64,000 bases of DNA, from the NCBI RefSeq assembly GCF_032854445.1, contig NC_088295.1, positions 16,107,385 to 16,171,384 of the forward strand. The letters are read 5' to 3'. A model generated the notes under the pieces. That model ran no database searches, had not been told where the DNA came from, and saw only the letters and a list, made by a program, of their open reading frames with translations. How positions within the stretch are numbered: position 1 is the first letter of the stretch; each line of letters starts with the position of its first letter. This document shows positions 1 to 10,559 of this stretch, in pieces. This DNA comes from Liolophura sinensis (Eukaryota > Mollusca > Polyplacophora > Chitonida > Chitonidae). The translations under genes were made by a program, and so were the position numbers.

Positions 1-830
1 TGCCGAGAATAGATCCCTGTAGAACACAAATAATGGTAGCTGGGTTAGATTGGGCGTTATTACACTTTACATATTGTTGCCTGTCAGACAGATATTTTTC
101 CAACCATTTATTTGGACAGTTGTGAATACCATAATGAGAAAGTTTAAGAAGAAGGGTATCATGGTCAGGGTATCAGTGTCAAATGAATTTGACAGGTCCA
201 AGAATGTTACCGCACTGTACTGTTTATTCTCTTTCGCATTTACTAGTTTTTCGTAGACTATAGGCAGCGTGAATGGTAGAATGATTGGCCCTAAAACCAA
301 ACTGATTTGGATTAACTATAGATTCCTCTTCTAGATATTCGAGCAATATTATTGATACAGTTTTCTCAAGGATTTTGCTGAAACAAGGTAGGACAGAAAT
401 AGGTCTATAATTTTCAATGTGATTAGTCTGACCAGATTTATATATAGGCAAGGCTTTAGCGATTTTTAGACTTTTCGGAGAAGTAAGAGATAAATTGATA
501 ATGTGTGCTAGAGGTGTAGATATTACACCTGACACTAACTTCACGAGGGATGAACCTATTCCATCTAATCCAGGCGAGGAATTACCTTTCAGCTTACCTG
601 TCACAGATTGAATAAAATTTGGAAAGACGAGCGAACACCTGAACTCTGTAAATTGTTGAAAATCTGTAAATTGTTCTTTTGCGGAGTCCATGTTGCTCCC
701 TAGTTTGCCTGCTATTGTACTAAAGTACTCATTAAAGTTGGTAACAATCACGGTCTCATCACAAATGTCACTACCATTTATACTGTATGATTGAAACTGT
801 CCATTAACACAACTCAGCATTGTTATTCAA
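1..830 (-). mobile_element. Non-LTR retrotransposon (LINE) fragment, reverse transcriptase
   Basis: On the minus strand, about 200 codons from 820 down to 224 read as the front half of a Jockey/CR1-like reverse transcriptase. The palm and finger motifs NYRPISVLPCFSKI and NQFGFRANHST are visible. A shifted frame then carries FLDLSNSFD, the degenerate first catalytic region. The element runs off the left edge, so the rest of the RT and the 3' end lie outside. At least one frame change makes it inactive. No endonuclease domain is seen to its right, so it is 5'-truncated near 830. Confidence 0.8.
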
Positions 831-1190
831 CATAATACAGCGGCTATAGCCCCGGATTAAGGGGGATGTTACTATCCAAGAAAGGATAGTTTACAATGTC
901 AAAATTGAAACCATTTCTAAAAAGATACCACTTTGATTCCAGCTTTGTGGTCTTAGTTTCATTTAAATGTGGTGATGGTGGATATTTTTTTCATGCAGCC
1001 TTTGTTATTTACACAACAATTAAAGCTAGCAGATCATCAATATACCGTCTAGTGAATAAGAAGATTCGATGGATTAGTTTTTCGAACGAGAACAGGAGCA
1101 CATTTGGCAAAAGCGGCGAGAAACTTTGCACCCATTTGTACACATATACATATACACTGTTCATAAATGGCTTCCATGACTTTCATATAG
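831..1190. other. Unannotated spacer between LINE fragment and duplicated array
   Basis: AT-rich sequence without a convincing reading frame. It is not repeated in units B and C, so the left border of the tandem duplication lies near its right end. Confidence 0.5.
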
Positions 1191-1324
1191 GCTAAGTTGA
1201 AACATGTTTATTACCACATATTTGAAAGGATCTGACGAAAGAAACGGAAAAAAAAATCATTTCAGTCATCTGCAATGATATCATCTGTTGTGTTAATTTG
1301 ATTGTCGGACAATCGTAATCTCAC

Positions 1325-1566
1325 CAGTTAGGACACTCTTTGGCTCGGCCCCTGACCAGTGACGTCACTGTCTCGAAGCCAGCTCTCGTTAGTTCGAATT
1401 GAGTTTAACATCCTGAGTAGTGTTATGTATAATTATGTACCTTGCAAATGGCATGGTGGTTTACTGCGGCCACTCTGCCTCCCTCCACCCGTAACCCTGA
1501 ATACAGTCATATTATAGTGGCAAATTCTTGTTATGGTCGTTTGGTTACCAATCAAATAAATAGATA
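1325..1566 (+). repeat. SINE-like element, second family (unit A)
   Basis: A tRNA-like head followed by the block GGTGGTTTACTGCGGCCAC, ending in ACCAATCAAATAAATA, which resembles the 3' tail of the abundant SINE elsewhere in the window. The same block lies at about 7265-7515 and 13945-14175, as part of the duplicated unit. Confidence 0.55.
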
Positions 1567-1712
1567 TGTAAATTACAAAAATTAATCACTCCCCTCATAC
1601 TAAGATTTTAACCGTAAGTAGAATCATCTGCGAACGTAGTTTTATATCACATTCTCAATGGAGCAGTTAACAACGAAAACATGACTGAATCATTTTTTTA
1701 TGATTTCATGCC

Positions 1713-1718
1713 TTTATT
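1713..1718 (-). terminator. Poly(A) signal of gene copy 1
   Basis: AATAAA on the minus strand, about 350 bases past the stop codon of copy 1. It is conserved at 7661-7666 (copy 2) and 14320-14325 (copy 3). Confidence 0.6.
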
Positions 1719-2064
1719 TATGAAACCCAATACTGTTTTTACATCTTGGCACATAACATTTCTGCTGCACAATGTATACACCTATGTTGCTAATATCACA
1801 TCACGCACCTATACGGCAAGGTCAAATATCACTTGACCTCCAGTTAATCTTACGACTCTGTCTTATATAAACAATATGTCTCTCAATAACAACGCAATAC
1901 AAAACACCATAAATTATTACATATTTACAAGTAGATAACTGTTAACAAAGACTCCAGATTAACTTGTACAAGTTGTTGAGTATTTACAGCAGTTGATTCA
2001 CAAACTGGTATTTCTCCAGAATACCGGCAATATTGTTGCAGACATCAGTTCTCCCAGAAATTCC

Positions 2065-3577
2065 TCACTCTATCTTCATGTCTTCTTCACTCAGTCCCTT
2101 ACTGTCATCGATTTCATCCCCTGCTGATAACAGAACAATAACACACTGTGTCAAACCACCATAACCAGTAGTGCTTGCGTGCCATACAGGGATTATCTCC
2201 GAAGTTTTGTTTTGCAGTTATAAAGGTGATTTCCGAGATCTACTGTTGATGATATAATTCAAGACAGACATATCTGATTACTTTTCATATAGCCGTCAAC
2301 CGTAGTTTTCCTGTCCATTTTAATAAAAACTAATAGAAATATTATATATGTTTGATCTTACATCATGCCTACATGTAATGCATGCAAATTTCAAGTTAAG
2401 TCAACAGTAAGTATTATTTCATACCTTGCTCAAAAAACCACGGTGCCTCCAAAAATTCAGCCTTGCTGAGTTGGTTGTCATCTGCAATAGTGCGATTTGT
2501 AATAATTTATCACATGCTATACATTAATATATCTGGTCATGTTATTGGCTTGACGTAAGTATTTACCACCATTTACACAGAAAACAAGTAAATATATGTG
2601 AATATCGTAACATTAATTTCAACAGTGCTTTCATCTCTAGTACATAATCCTCACTATTCGAAGCTGTACTTTAGCAATTCCCTTCAAAAGAGAAATATAT
2701 GCAAAAGCTTTTGTTGATCTAACAAAATAATTATCTTACTAATACAGGATTATTTCTTCTTATGGAAGGGCCAAATGGCTTCACCAAAAAATCGGAAACA
2801 GTTACTCCTCTTCTGATATTTATTACCAAAGGTCTCAAATATCTCATATTCAGTCACAAAAATGCATAGATCAAGACTTATTTATTTATTTCATTGTTTT
2901 TTTTACGCCGTACTCAAGAAGATTTCACATATACGACTTATTGCAATATTTTAATGTTTCGAGGGGTTAAACCTACCGTCAAAGTCTGCCAGAGAGAAAG
3001 CCTTGATGACATCATCCCGAGATGGTTCCAGCGACAACAACTCCGCCAACTCCGTCACTTTGATAACGCCATCTTTATTTGTGTCGTACAGGTCGAAGTC
3101 TCGGGGGAGAGGAATGACAACTTGGTTTTTGGTCTCGTGGAAAAGCTGAGAGAAAGAGAAATAATTGTCGTATTTAAATATGATCTATTCTGATCATTCT
3201 CAGAAAACATCGATTATGAATATCAACTTAAAATCATAAATAAGTGAGTTATAAACACATGGCGTTTGTTAAACTGTAATTCTGTGCAACTTTTCCCTAG
3301 ATAGAGACAGATAGAGATGAAAAAGAATATTTGTAAAACATACCTCAGTTTGGGATCTCTTCCTCCTGCTGCAGGCTTCCCGACACCCTACACCACAGAC
3401 GGGTGCCGCCGAGCCTGACGTCACCGCCGTACACGTGTAGGTGCAGGCTGCCCGACACACAGGCTTCTTGATCCTCCTCCAAATACGTCTGCCCCGAATG
3501 CGGAGTCTGAGGGCGTCAGTGTCTGTCAGCAGGACGGCACAGAACACGGCGAGCAGGGCCACCAGTTTGCAGTTCAT
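2065..3577 (-). CDS. Secreted cationic six-Cys/EF-hand precursor, copy 1
   Basis: Spliced CDS: complement of 3344-3577, 2977-3145, 2425-2481, 2065-2120 (171 codons, all GT/AG, phases 0, 1, 1). Exon 1 encodes a signal peptide of about 22 residues, then LRLRIRGRRIWRRIKK and a C-x3-C-x3-C-x11-C-x3-C-x3-C motif, ending at RRKR, a furin-type site. Exon 2 holds EF-hand 1 (loop DTNKDGVIKVTE, with Lys at loop position 9 where other copies have Glu). Exons 2 and 3 together make EF-hand 2 (loop D-F-D-D-D-N-Q-L-S-K-A-E). Exon 4 ends in an acidic tail, SEEDMKIE. The ATG lies five bases inside the exon after a TTTCCAG acceptor. A secreted calcium-binding protein is certain enough. The role is not: a shell or extracellular matrix protein, or a host-defence peptide precursor, are both inferences. 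The partner gene expected upstream on the plus strand is missing. Confidence 0.87.
2883..2940 (-). repeat. SINE 3'-tail fragment in intron 2 of copy 1
   Basis: Contains ACGCCGTACTCAAGAA, the 3' signature of the window's main SINE, next to TTTATTTATTT. Copies 2 and 3 keep only eroded remains here. Confidence 0.5.
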
Positions 3578-3911
3578 GATTGCTGGAAAAGTGAAGTTGT
3601 ACTGCAAATAACTTTATTAGATCGTTTAAACTTCCTGTTACTGGATAACGGTACAAATACAACATGCCACTGTAATCATCAATTTGATGCAAAATTATAG
3701 AATAAATCATAGGGTCAATAGTGATAATGAACTGACCTTGTTCCATTGTTAGACGAATTGTTATACAATTTGAAAATGGGCCTCCAATAAATGTATAACT
3801 ATATGCAGGTATACCACTGCCTTTGAATCTGGAGCCTTAATGTTTAAACGTAATGAATTGAAACAAAATGAATTTCCAACGTTCGAAATAATACATGGCA
3901 CATAGACTTAC

Positions 3912-3994
3912 CTATAGATGGTTTGACTCAGTGGGATAAGTTATACGCCTTTTGTTGTCACTGTGGAAGTCTTAACGAGAGCAGGGATTATATA
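3912..3994 (-). promoter_or_regulatory. TATA promoter and noncoding first exon of copy 1
   Basis: TATATAA on the minus strand at 3988-3994. About 30 bases on begins a presumed untranslated exon ending at 3912 with donor TAG|GTAAGT. The next acceptor is TTTCCAG just before the ATG exon. An inverted CCAAT box (ATTGG) lies near 4100. The block is conserved at copies 2 and 3. Confidence 0.6.
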
Positions 3995-4389
3995 GTCTTG
4001 TTTCACAGCTGGATAAGGATCTGGAGCTCCTTTATTTGCGTTCAGTCATAAAGTGGGCGAGTCTTAGATGTTGGTTGTTACTGACATTTCAATAATTCTT
4101 GCTGTTCATTGGTTGGTCTTTCTTTTCCGAGCTTTTAATTGGTGTTCGGATTCTGAGCATGGAAATCCACGTGTTTATCCGGATAACGATATCCGCCAGC
4201 TTGTGGTCATTTTACGTATGCAACTTGGACCACCACTGACCTTGTTTGTCCAGGATGTACGTAGTGCTCAGAAGTGTCGCCTCATGGTTTTAGAGATGAG
4301 GTGTAGAGATTAAATTGATATGCATGCTTACTCCAGCCCGATGTAAAGTAATGCAAAGTGTCCTAAATGTGATGTAAATGTGCATTGAG

Positions 4390-5080
4390 CATCATCAGAG
4401 CGATGTATAAACAGAAAAAAACCGTCGATACAAGAATGAGTGCCTCAGATCATATATTTGTACATCAATGTTTGTTTGATTTGTGTTCGCACAAAACAGG
4501 AAAAACTGTATTGTGCATTTATTGATTACCAAAAAGCGTTCGACTTGGTATGGAGAGTAGGACTGTGGATTATAATGTGAAGTCTTGCATCAAGGTTCAT
4601 GGAGGGGTGTCTCAATATTTCCTTATATCTCGAGGTGTTCGTCAATTTGTCACCATTGTTGTTTTCCCTATTTGTGAATGATTCAAAGATAGTTTTGTCC
4701 TGGCAAGACAACACCGTGTAAATTTAGAATGGAATCAAATTGATGTCATGCTTGAAGTTTTGATCCTGCTGTATGATGATATGGTGATCTTTTCTGACAG
4801 CCAGAATGGACTATGAAAGTAAGTTGACAAGTTGTCCATATATTGTCGTAAGTGGAAACTTTCCGTGAATGTCTCAGAAACAAACAGTATCGTTGTAAGC
4901 AAGCGGTGAATGAAGAACGTACATTTTAAATACTGAGAAACAAAGTACTTGAAATCGTTAATTTCTTTTAAATATCTTGGCACTGAATTTACATTTAACG
5001 GCAACTTTAATCAATGTTACAAAGAACTGGCCGAACAGTGACATACAGCTATATACGCAGTAATGGGGGAATGTAAGAAC
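4390..5080 (+). mobile_element. LINE fragment, RT C-terminal half (unit A)
   Basis: Plus-strand frames read as an RTE-like RT: a degenerate DYQKAFD, YDDMVIFSDSQNG (catalytic YADD degraded to YDD), WKLSVNVSE and FKYLGTEFTFNGNF. Stops and frame changes are frequent. Compared with unit B it lacks about 480 bases of its left part. Confidence 0.75.
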
Positions 5081-6116
5081 TCGTTATCGGTCGAGTTAAA
5101 TAATATTAATAAATTTATTAAGGGAGGTTTAAACAAAATATAATCCTGTATATTATAATATATATTGTATGCATGTGTGACGTAATATCTGTAAAACTGT
5201 ATTCGCTATATTGACATAAATGTAAAAAGTGTGTACCTCCGATATCACTCAGTGTGATTTGAGAGAATAAATGGTCCAATATACTAGATGCTTTCTATCC
5301 TTTTACATCGTCTTCCCACTACTCTCACACATGTGCTCTTTTCATCAAAGTCAGAATATCTTAGGTTTTTAGTGTAATTTAACAGTGTGAAATGTACATC
5401 AAAAGTTTGACAAACCATCCCTTAAAATCGTTAAATATAAATTGAAATTGTGACTCAAACATGGGCCAATTTTTTTCTACCTATTTTGGTTTTACATAAT
5501 TGCGGAGAACGGTCCGATGATACGAATCACTTTGACGATGAGTTGTCTACAAGAATATACATGTACTATTTAAATTCATGTGTAAAAAATCTACAACTGA
5601 TGAGAACACAATTCGTTTCAAATACCAGTACCACAGATGGATGAAAAATAGATTATGGTATGTTGTATAAAGATGCAGTACTCAGCATCCCATGGCACAA
5701 GTGCATGCCCATTTCTGGTAAACCCCTTGAACTCCTGTTTTCTGAGTCTAACCTAGTTGAGCTGGTAGGTTGACATTCGTGTGGGCATCCTGGATTCCAG
5801 CTGCTCCTCTCCTATTGGCCAACGTAATTAGAGATGGAACACATCCGATCACCAATCAGCAAAGTCCTTCCCCAAAAATAAATTGTTTCAACAAAAAGTT
5901 GATGGATGATGTGTGACTGAAAGACACAGGAGGCCGCGGTAGAAAAACAAATATATAGACATATCCGCTTTGTAAACCAACTGTATGGAAGGTGAATTTG
6001 TTTAAAACTGAAGCTTTTAAATCCCTGCTATTATTATCTGATAAGGAGTCGAATTAAAAAGCACAGCTCTAAGATTTTCAAAATTTACACTGATTACATT
6101 TGCAAATCCGTGCAAC

Positions 6117-6142
6117 TGTGTGGGTGTGTGTGTGGGTGTGTG
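6117..6142. repeat. GT-rich microsatellite
   Basis: Short (GT/GGGT)n tract directly left of the MITE. It is shorter in unit B. Confidence 0.6.
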
Positions 6143-6841
6143 TAGCTCTGTAGGGTTGTGATTACGTACACTATCCACAGCCCTGACTTGTTCAATAAGC
6201 TTACCCTGAACACCTCTGAACGTCCTATGCTGGCTTCAATACACCACTACTGGCCGCCAAATAATGTGTCTGTCCGTAGTCATAGTCGTCTCAGCTATCA
6301 TAAATTTACATCTCCCACCGCCATGTTTGAATGCGTACTCCTCTCAAACCATACAAGGGTATTACTGGCAATTAGCGCATTTTGCACAATATTTTAATGT
6401 AGTCTTTAATGTTTGAAAAGTTTTTTTATTCACCAGTGTTGATTATGGGTGCCCTCTAGGTCATTACTGGTGAGACTGATCCTAAACAATTATCCACTAT
6501 GCGTGTCAAAAGGCCTAACTCGCCTAATTGAAAAACCTACATAATTCCCCTCACAGCGAGGAGTATGCATTCAAACATGGCAGTTGAAGTTAGAATTTAT
6601 CCAGTTTCCATAATTTTCATGTTGTGTGAATTTATTCTTGATGACACATGGGAGCACCTACCTTCATTTGATAGCTGAGGCGACTGTGACTTCGGACAAA
6701 TAAATTTTTTGGTGCTCAACAATAGTGTACTGAAGCCATCAAAGGAAGTACAGAGGTGTTCAAGGTAAGCTTATGGGAAAAGACAGGGCTGTGATAGTAT
6801 ATTTCACATATATATACATAATACACAGCCCTATAGAGCTA
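6143..6841. mobile_element. Foldback MITE (about 700 bp), TA-flanked, unit A
   Basis: Starts TA-GCTCTGTAGGGTTGTG and ends CACAGCCCTATAGAGC-TA, so the ends are inverted repeats inside a TA duplication. Each end contains an inner palindrome (AGGGCTGTG/CACAGCCCT). The arms 6145-6330 and about 6560-6839 are long inverted repeats of each other. No reading frame of note. A nonautonomous DNA transposon, perhaps of the Tc1/mariner type given the TA target. Confidence 0.75.
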
Positions 6842-6842
6842 A

Positions 6843-6949
6843 TATATATGTTTTTCAGCCAAACAAGAGCAGTAGTATCACAGGCTGTGGACCGAGGGCA
6901 TACGGATACTACCACGACTTCGCCGTATCCCAGAGAATCCATTCCTAGT
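6843..6949 (+). promoter_or_regulatory. Orphan TATA promoter and noncoding exon (unit A)
   Basis: Aligns with the promoter and first exon of plus-strand copy 4 (18270-18379): TATATAT, then GCCAAAC, GACTTCGCCGTATCCCAGAG and donor CTAGT|GTAAGT. No coding exons follow. The 3' flank of the next minus-strand gene begins within 200 bases. A remnant of a deleted divergent partner gene. Confidence 0.65.
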
Positions 6950-7264
6950 GTAAGTCAGCTTGATTGCATCCTTTTCTCTTGACGCAACCGTTCTTTATTC
7001 GAGAATCCGCACACTTCAGTGTTAACCATTAAAATACCGTGTAAATTTATATATTTTCTCCCGGGTTAAAGAACCAGTTAAAGAAATAATAAATTTACAG
7101 CCTTTGCTATAATTACACTAAGTTGAAGCATGCTTATTGCCACTTCCTTGACAAGATTTGATGAAAGAAACGAAACAAAAAAGTGAAAAAATTAAACAAA
7201 ACAAAAACATCTAATCATTTCAGACATCTGTTTGATGTCGTCTGATGTGTTAATTTGAATGTCC

Positions 7265-7515
7265 GACGATCGTAATCAGGGTCTTCGATGGCTGGGCCGC
7301 AGACCAATGACGTCACAGTCTCGAACCCAACTGTCGTTAGTTCAAGTTGGGTTTAACATCATGATTAGCGTTAGGTAAAATTTTGTACATTGCGAAGGGC
7401 ATGGTGGTTTACTGCGGCCACCCTGCCTTCCTCCACGTATAACCCTGAATACCGTCACGAGTGGCAAATTCTTGACTGGGGCCTTTGGTTACTAATCAGA
7501 TAAATAAGTACGTAA
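7265..7515 (+). repeat. SINE-like element, second family (unit B)
   Basis: Duplicate of the element at 1325-1566, inherited with the unit and not independently inserted. Confidence 0.55.
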
Positions 7516-7660
7516 ATTAAAAACTGAATCGCACCACTGTTTTTAACCGTAAGTTTTAAAGTAAGTAAAAGCTTTGTGAAAGCAAAGGTTTTATATCATA
7601 GTCTGTATTAAACAGGTGAAAAAAATACATGACAAAATCCATTTTTTATGATTTCATAGC

Positions 7661-7666
7661 TTTATT
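7661..7666 (-). terminator. Poly(A) signal of gene copy 2
   Basis: AATAAA on the minus strand at the position equivalent to 1713-1718. Confidence 0.6.
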
Positions 7667-8081
7667 TATGAAACCTGTACTGTGTGTACACCTTGGCATA
7701 TAGTATGTCTGATGCACAATGTATAAACCTGTGTTGCTAATACCACATCACACTCCTATACGGCAAGGTCCAATATAACTTGGCCTCCTATTACTTTTAC
7801 GACTCTGTCTTATAAAAACAATATATTACACGTTGTTAACAATCATTAGTATTAACAATTATTCGACGTGTTTGACTGAGGTATAAGTCACTCATTTGGT
7901 GTTGATAACAGCTCGATACAAAACAATAAATTATTACATATTTACAAATAAATAACTGTTAACAAAGACTCCAGATTAACCTATACAAGTTGTTGAGAAT
8001 TTACAACAGTTGATTCACAAACCGGTATTTCTCCAAAATACCGGCAATATTGTTGCAGTCATCAGTTCTCCCAGAAATCCT

Positions 8082-9707
8082 TCACTCTATCTTCATGTCT
8101 TCTTCACTCAGTCCCTTACTGTCATCGATTTCATCCTCTGCTGATAACACAGCAACAACACACTGAGTTAAAGCATGTATGAACACTTATTGTCTCGTGC
8201 GTGCTGGCAATGTAAGGACTATCTCGGAAGATATTGTTTTGAAGTTATGAAAGTGATTTAAAGACGGAAATATCAGACCTGAGATACCTGTATGAAGAAA
8301 TTCTACTGATGACGTGATAAAAGACTTAAATGTCTGATTACTTTTAATACAGCCAGCCATCCGTGGCTTTATGTCCATTTTAATATAAACTAACAGAAAT
8401 ATGATTTGTCTGAACTTACATTATACCTACATATAATGCATGCTAATATTATTTTAAATCAACAATAAATATTATCTCTTACCTTGTTCAAACAGCCAAG
8501 GTGCCTCCGAAAATTCAGCCTTACTGAGTTGGTTGTCATCTGCAAATTGTAGATTACCATTTGTAAGAATTTCTCACATGCCATATTAATACATCAAGTC
8601 CTTGGCGTGACGTAATTAGCTACCATCAGAAGAATCGTAATCAGCTACCATCAGAAGAATGGTAATCAGCTACCATCAGAAGAATACGCATGCTGTAGTT
8701 AAACACGCCGATTCCACAACCGCTTTCACGGAGGGCAAGTAAGTATATGTGAGCACAGCAACATCAGTCTTTATAATGCTTTTTATCCGTAATACATAAT
8801 CCTCACTATTTGACGACGCACTTCCGCCATTCCTTTATGGACAAATAAATGCACTTTACCTTTTAGCATCTAGCGGAATAATTATCTTTCTAATACAGGA
8901 TTATTTTGTCTTACGGAAGAGAAGAAGGGCTTCATGGAAACTGGAAAGAGTTACTGCTCTTCTGATATTTATTACCAAAGGTCTCAAATGTCTCACACAA
9001 TTCAGTAAAACAAATTTGAATAAATCAGGATTTATTTGTCTGGCGTTTTATAGTTCCTATATCCGATTTACTGTAATATTATAATGCTTCAAGGGCTTAA
9101 ACCTACCGTCAAAGTCTGCCAGAGAGAAAGCCTTGATGACATCATCCCGAGACGGTTCCAGCGACAACAACTCGGCCAATTCCATCACCTCGATGACGCC
9201 ATCTTTGTTTGTGTCGTACAGGTCGAAGTCTCGGGGGAGAGGAATGACAACTTGGTTTTTGGTCTCGTAGAAAAGCTGAGAGAAAGAGAAATAATTGTCG
9301 TATTTAAATATGATCTATTCTGATCATTCTCAGAAAACATCGATTATGAATATCAACTTAAAATCATAAATAAGTGAGTTATAAACACATGGCGTTTGTT
9401 AAACTGTAATTCTGTGCAACTTTTCCCTAGATAGAGACAGATAGAGATGAAAAAGAATATTTGTAAAACATACCTCAGTTTGGGATCTCTTCCTCCTGTT
9501 GCAGGCTTCCCGACACCCTACACCACAGACGGGCGCCGCCGAGCCTGACGTCACCGCCGTACACGTGTAGGTGCAGGCTGCCCGACACACAGGCTTCTTG
9601 ATCCTCCTCCAAATACGCCTGCCGCGAATGCGAAGTCTGAGGGCGTCAGTGTCCGTCAGCAGGACGGCACAGAACACGGCGAGCAGGGCCACCAATTTGC
9701 AGTTCAT
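8082..9707 (-). CDS. Secreted cationic six-Cys/EF-hand precursor, copy 2
   Basis: Spliced CDS: complement of 9474-9707, 9107-9275, 8483-8539, 8082-8137 (171 codons, GT/AG throughout). Domain order is as in copy 1: signal peptide, Arg-rich segment, six Cys in the 3-3-11-3-3 spacing, RRKR, then EF-hand 1 with a fully canonical loop (DTNKDGVIEVME) and EF-hand 2 (D-F-D-D-D-N-Q-L-S-K-A-E), acidic C-terminus. Exon 2 starts LFYETK, with Tyr where copies 1, 3 and 4 have His. From my count the part before RRKR|S is about +14 and the part after is about -19. Intact and likely functional. Its TATA promoter is at 10145-10151. The function is not known; calcium-dependent extracellular or defence roles are inferred. 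Confidence 0.87.
8611..8685. repeat. 25-bp tandem repeat, 3 copies (intron 2 of copy 2)
   Basis: Unit contains CTACCATCAGAAGAAT. Six copies occur at the equivalent place in copy 3 and none in copy 1. Confidence 0.85.
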
Positions 9708-10051
9708 GATTGCTGGAAAAGTAAAGTTGTACAGCAAATAACTTTATTAGATCGTTTAAACTTCCTGTTACTGGATAACGGTGCAAATAAAACATGCCAC
9801 TGTAGTCATCAATTTGATGCAAAATTATAGAATAAATCATAGGGTCAATAGTAATAATGAACTGACCTTGTTCCATTGTTAGATGAATTGTTACAAATTG
9901 TTGATCAATTTGAGAATGGGCCTCCAATAAATGTATAACAATAAGTATGTATACTACTGCCTTTGAATCTGGAGCCTTAATGTTTAAACGTAATGAATTG
10001 AAACAAAGTAGATTTTCAGCGTTCGACGCAATACATGGCACATATACTTAC

Positions 10052-10151
10052 CTACAGATGGTTTGACTCAGTGGGATAAGTTGTATGTTACTTCGTCTGT
10101 TGTTGTCACTGTGGAAGTGTTAATGAGTTCTTGAAGAGTAGGGATTATATA
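10052..10151 (-). promoter_or_regulatory. TATA promoter and noncoding first exon of copy 2
   Basis: TATATAA at 10145-10151 on the minus strand. The presumed first exon ends at 10052 with donor TAG|GTAAGT. Confidence 0.6.
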
Positions 10152-10559
10152 GTCTTGTTTCACAGCTGGATAAGGATCTGGAGCTCCTTTATTTGCGTTC
10201 AGTCATAAAGTGGGCGTGTCTTAGATGTTGGTTGTTACTGACATTTCAATAATTCTTGCTGTTCATTGGTTGGCCTTTCTTTTCCGAGCTTTTAATTGGT
10301 GTTCAGATTCTGAGCATGAAAATCCGCGTGTTTGTTTAACCGGATAACGGCATCCGCCAGCTTGTGGTCATTTTACGTATATAACTTGGACCACCACTGA
10401 CCTTGTTTGTCCAGGATGTACCTAGTGCTCAGAAGTGTCGCCTCATGGTTTTAGAGATGAGGTGAAGAGATTAAATTGATATGCATGCTTACTCCAGCCC
10501 GATGTAAAGTAATGCAAAGTGTCCTAAATGTGATGTAAATGTGCATTGAGCATCATCAG

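Larger units (their letters stand above)
1190..7115. repeat. Segmental tandem duplication, unit A (about 5.9 kb)
   Basis: From about 1190 to 7115 the sequence matches 7120-13775 in the same order: SINE-like block, 3' UTR, four coding exons, TATA promoter, LINE fragment, foldback MITE, orphan noncoding exon. Unit A is shorter mainly because part of its LINE fragment is missing and an intronic repeat is absent. Confidence 0.85.

Noticed and set aside
3007-3193. Plus-strand frames with VKVCQRESLDD repeated at 9084 and 15766
   Set aside because: Antisense of the EF-hand 1 exon in all three copies; repeated only because the gene is repeated.
3516-3746. Alternative upstream start (ATG near 3746, then GAACAAG|GTCAGT donor) joining in frame to the coding exon
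   Set aside because: Conserved in copies 1-3 only through recent duplication. No acceptor lies before it, and it is absent from copy 4.
6760-6982. Overlapping 60- and 69-codon frames (also at 13420-13642)
   Set aside because: They span the MITE end and the orphan noncoding exon. Repetition in unit B is due to the duplication, not coding constraint.
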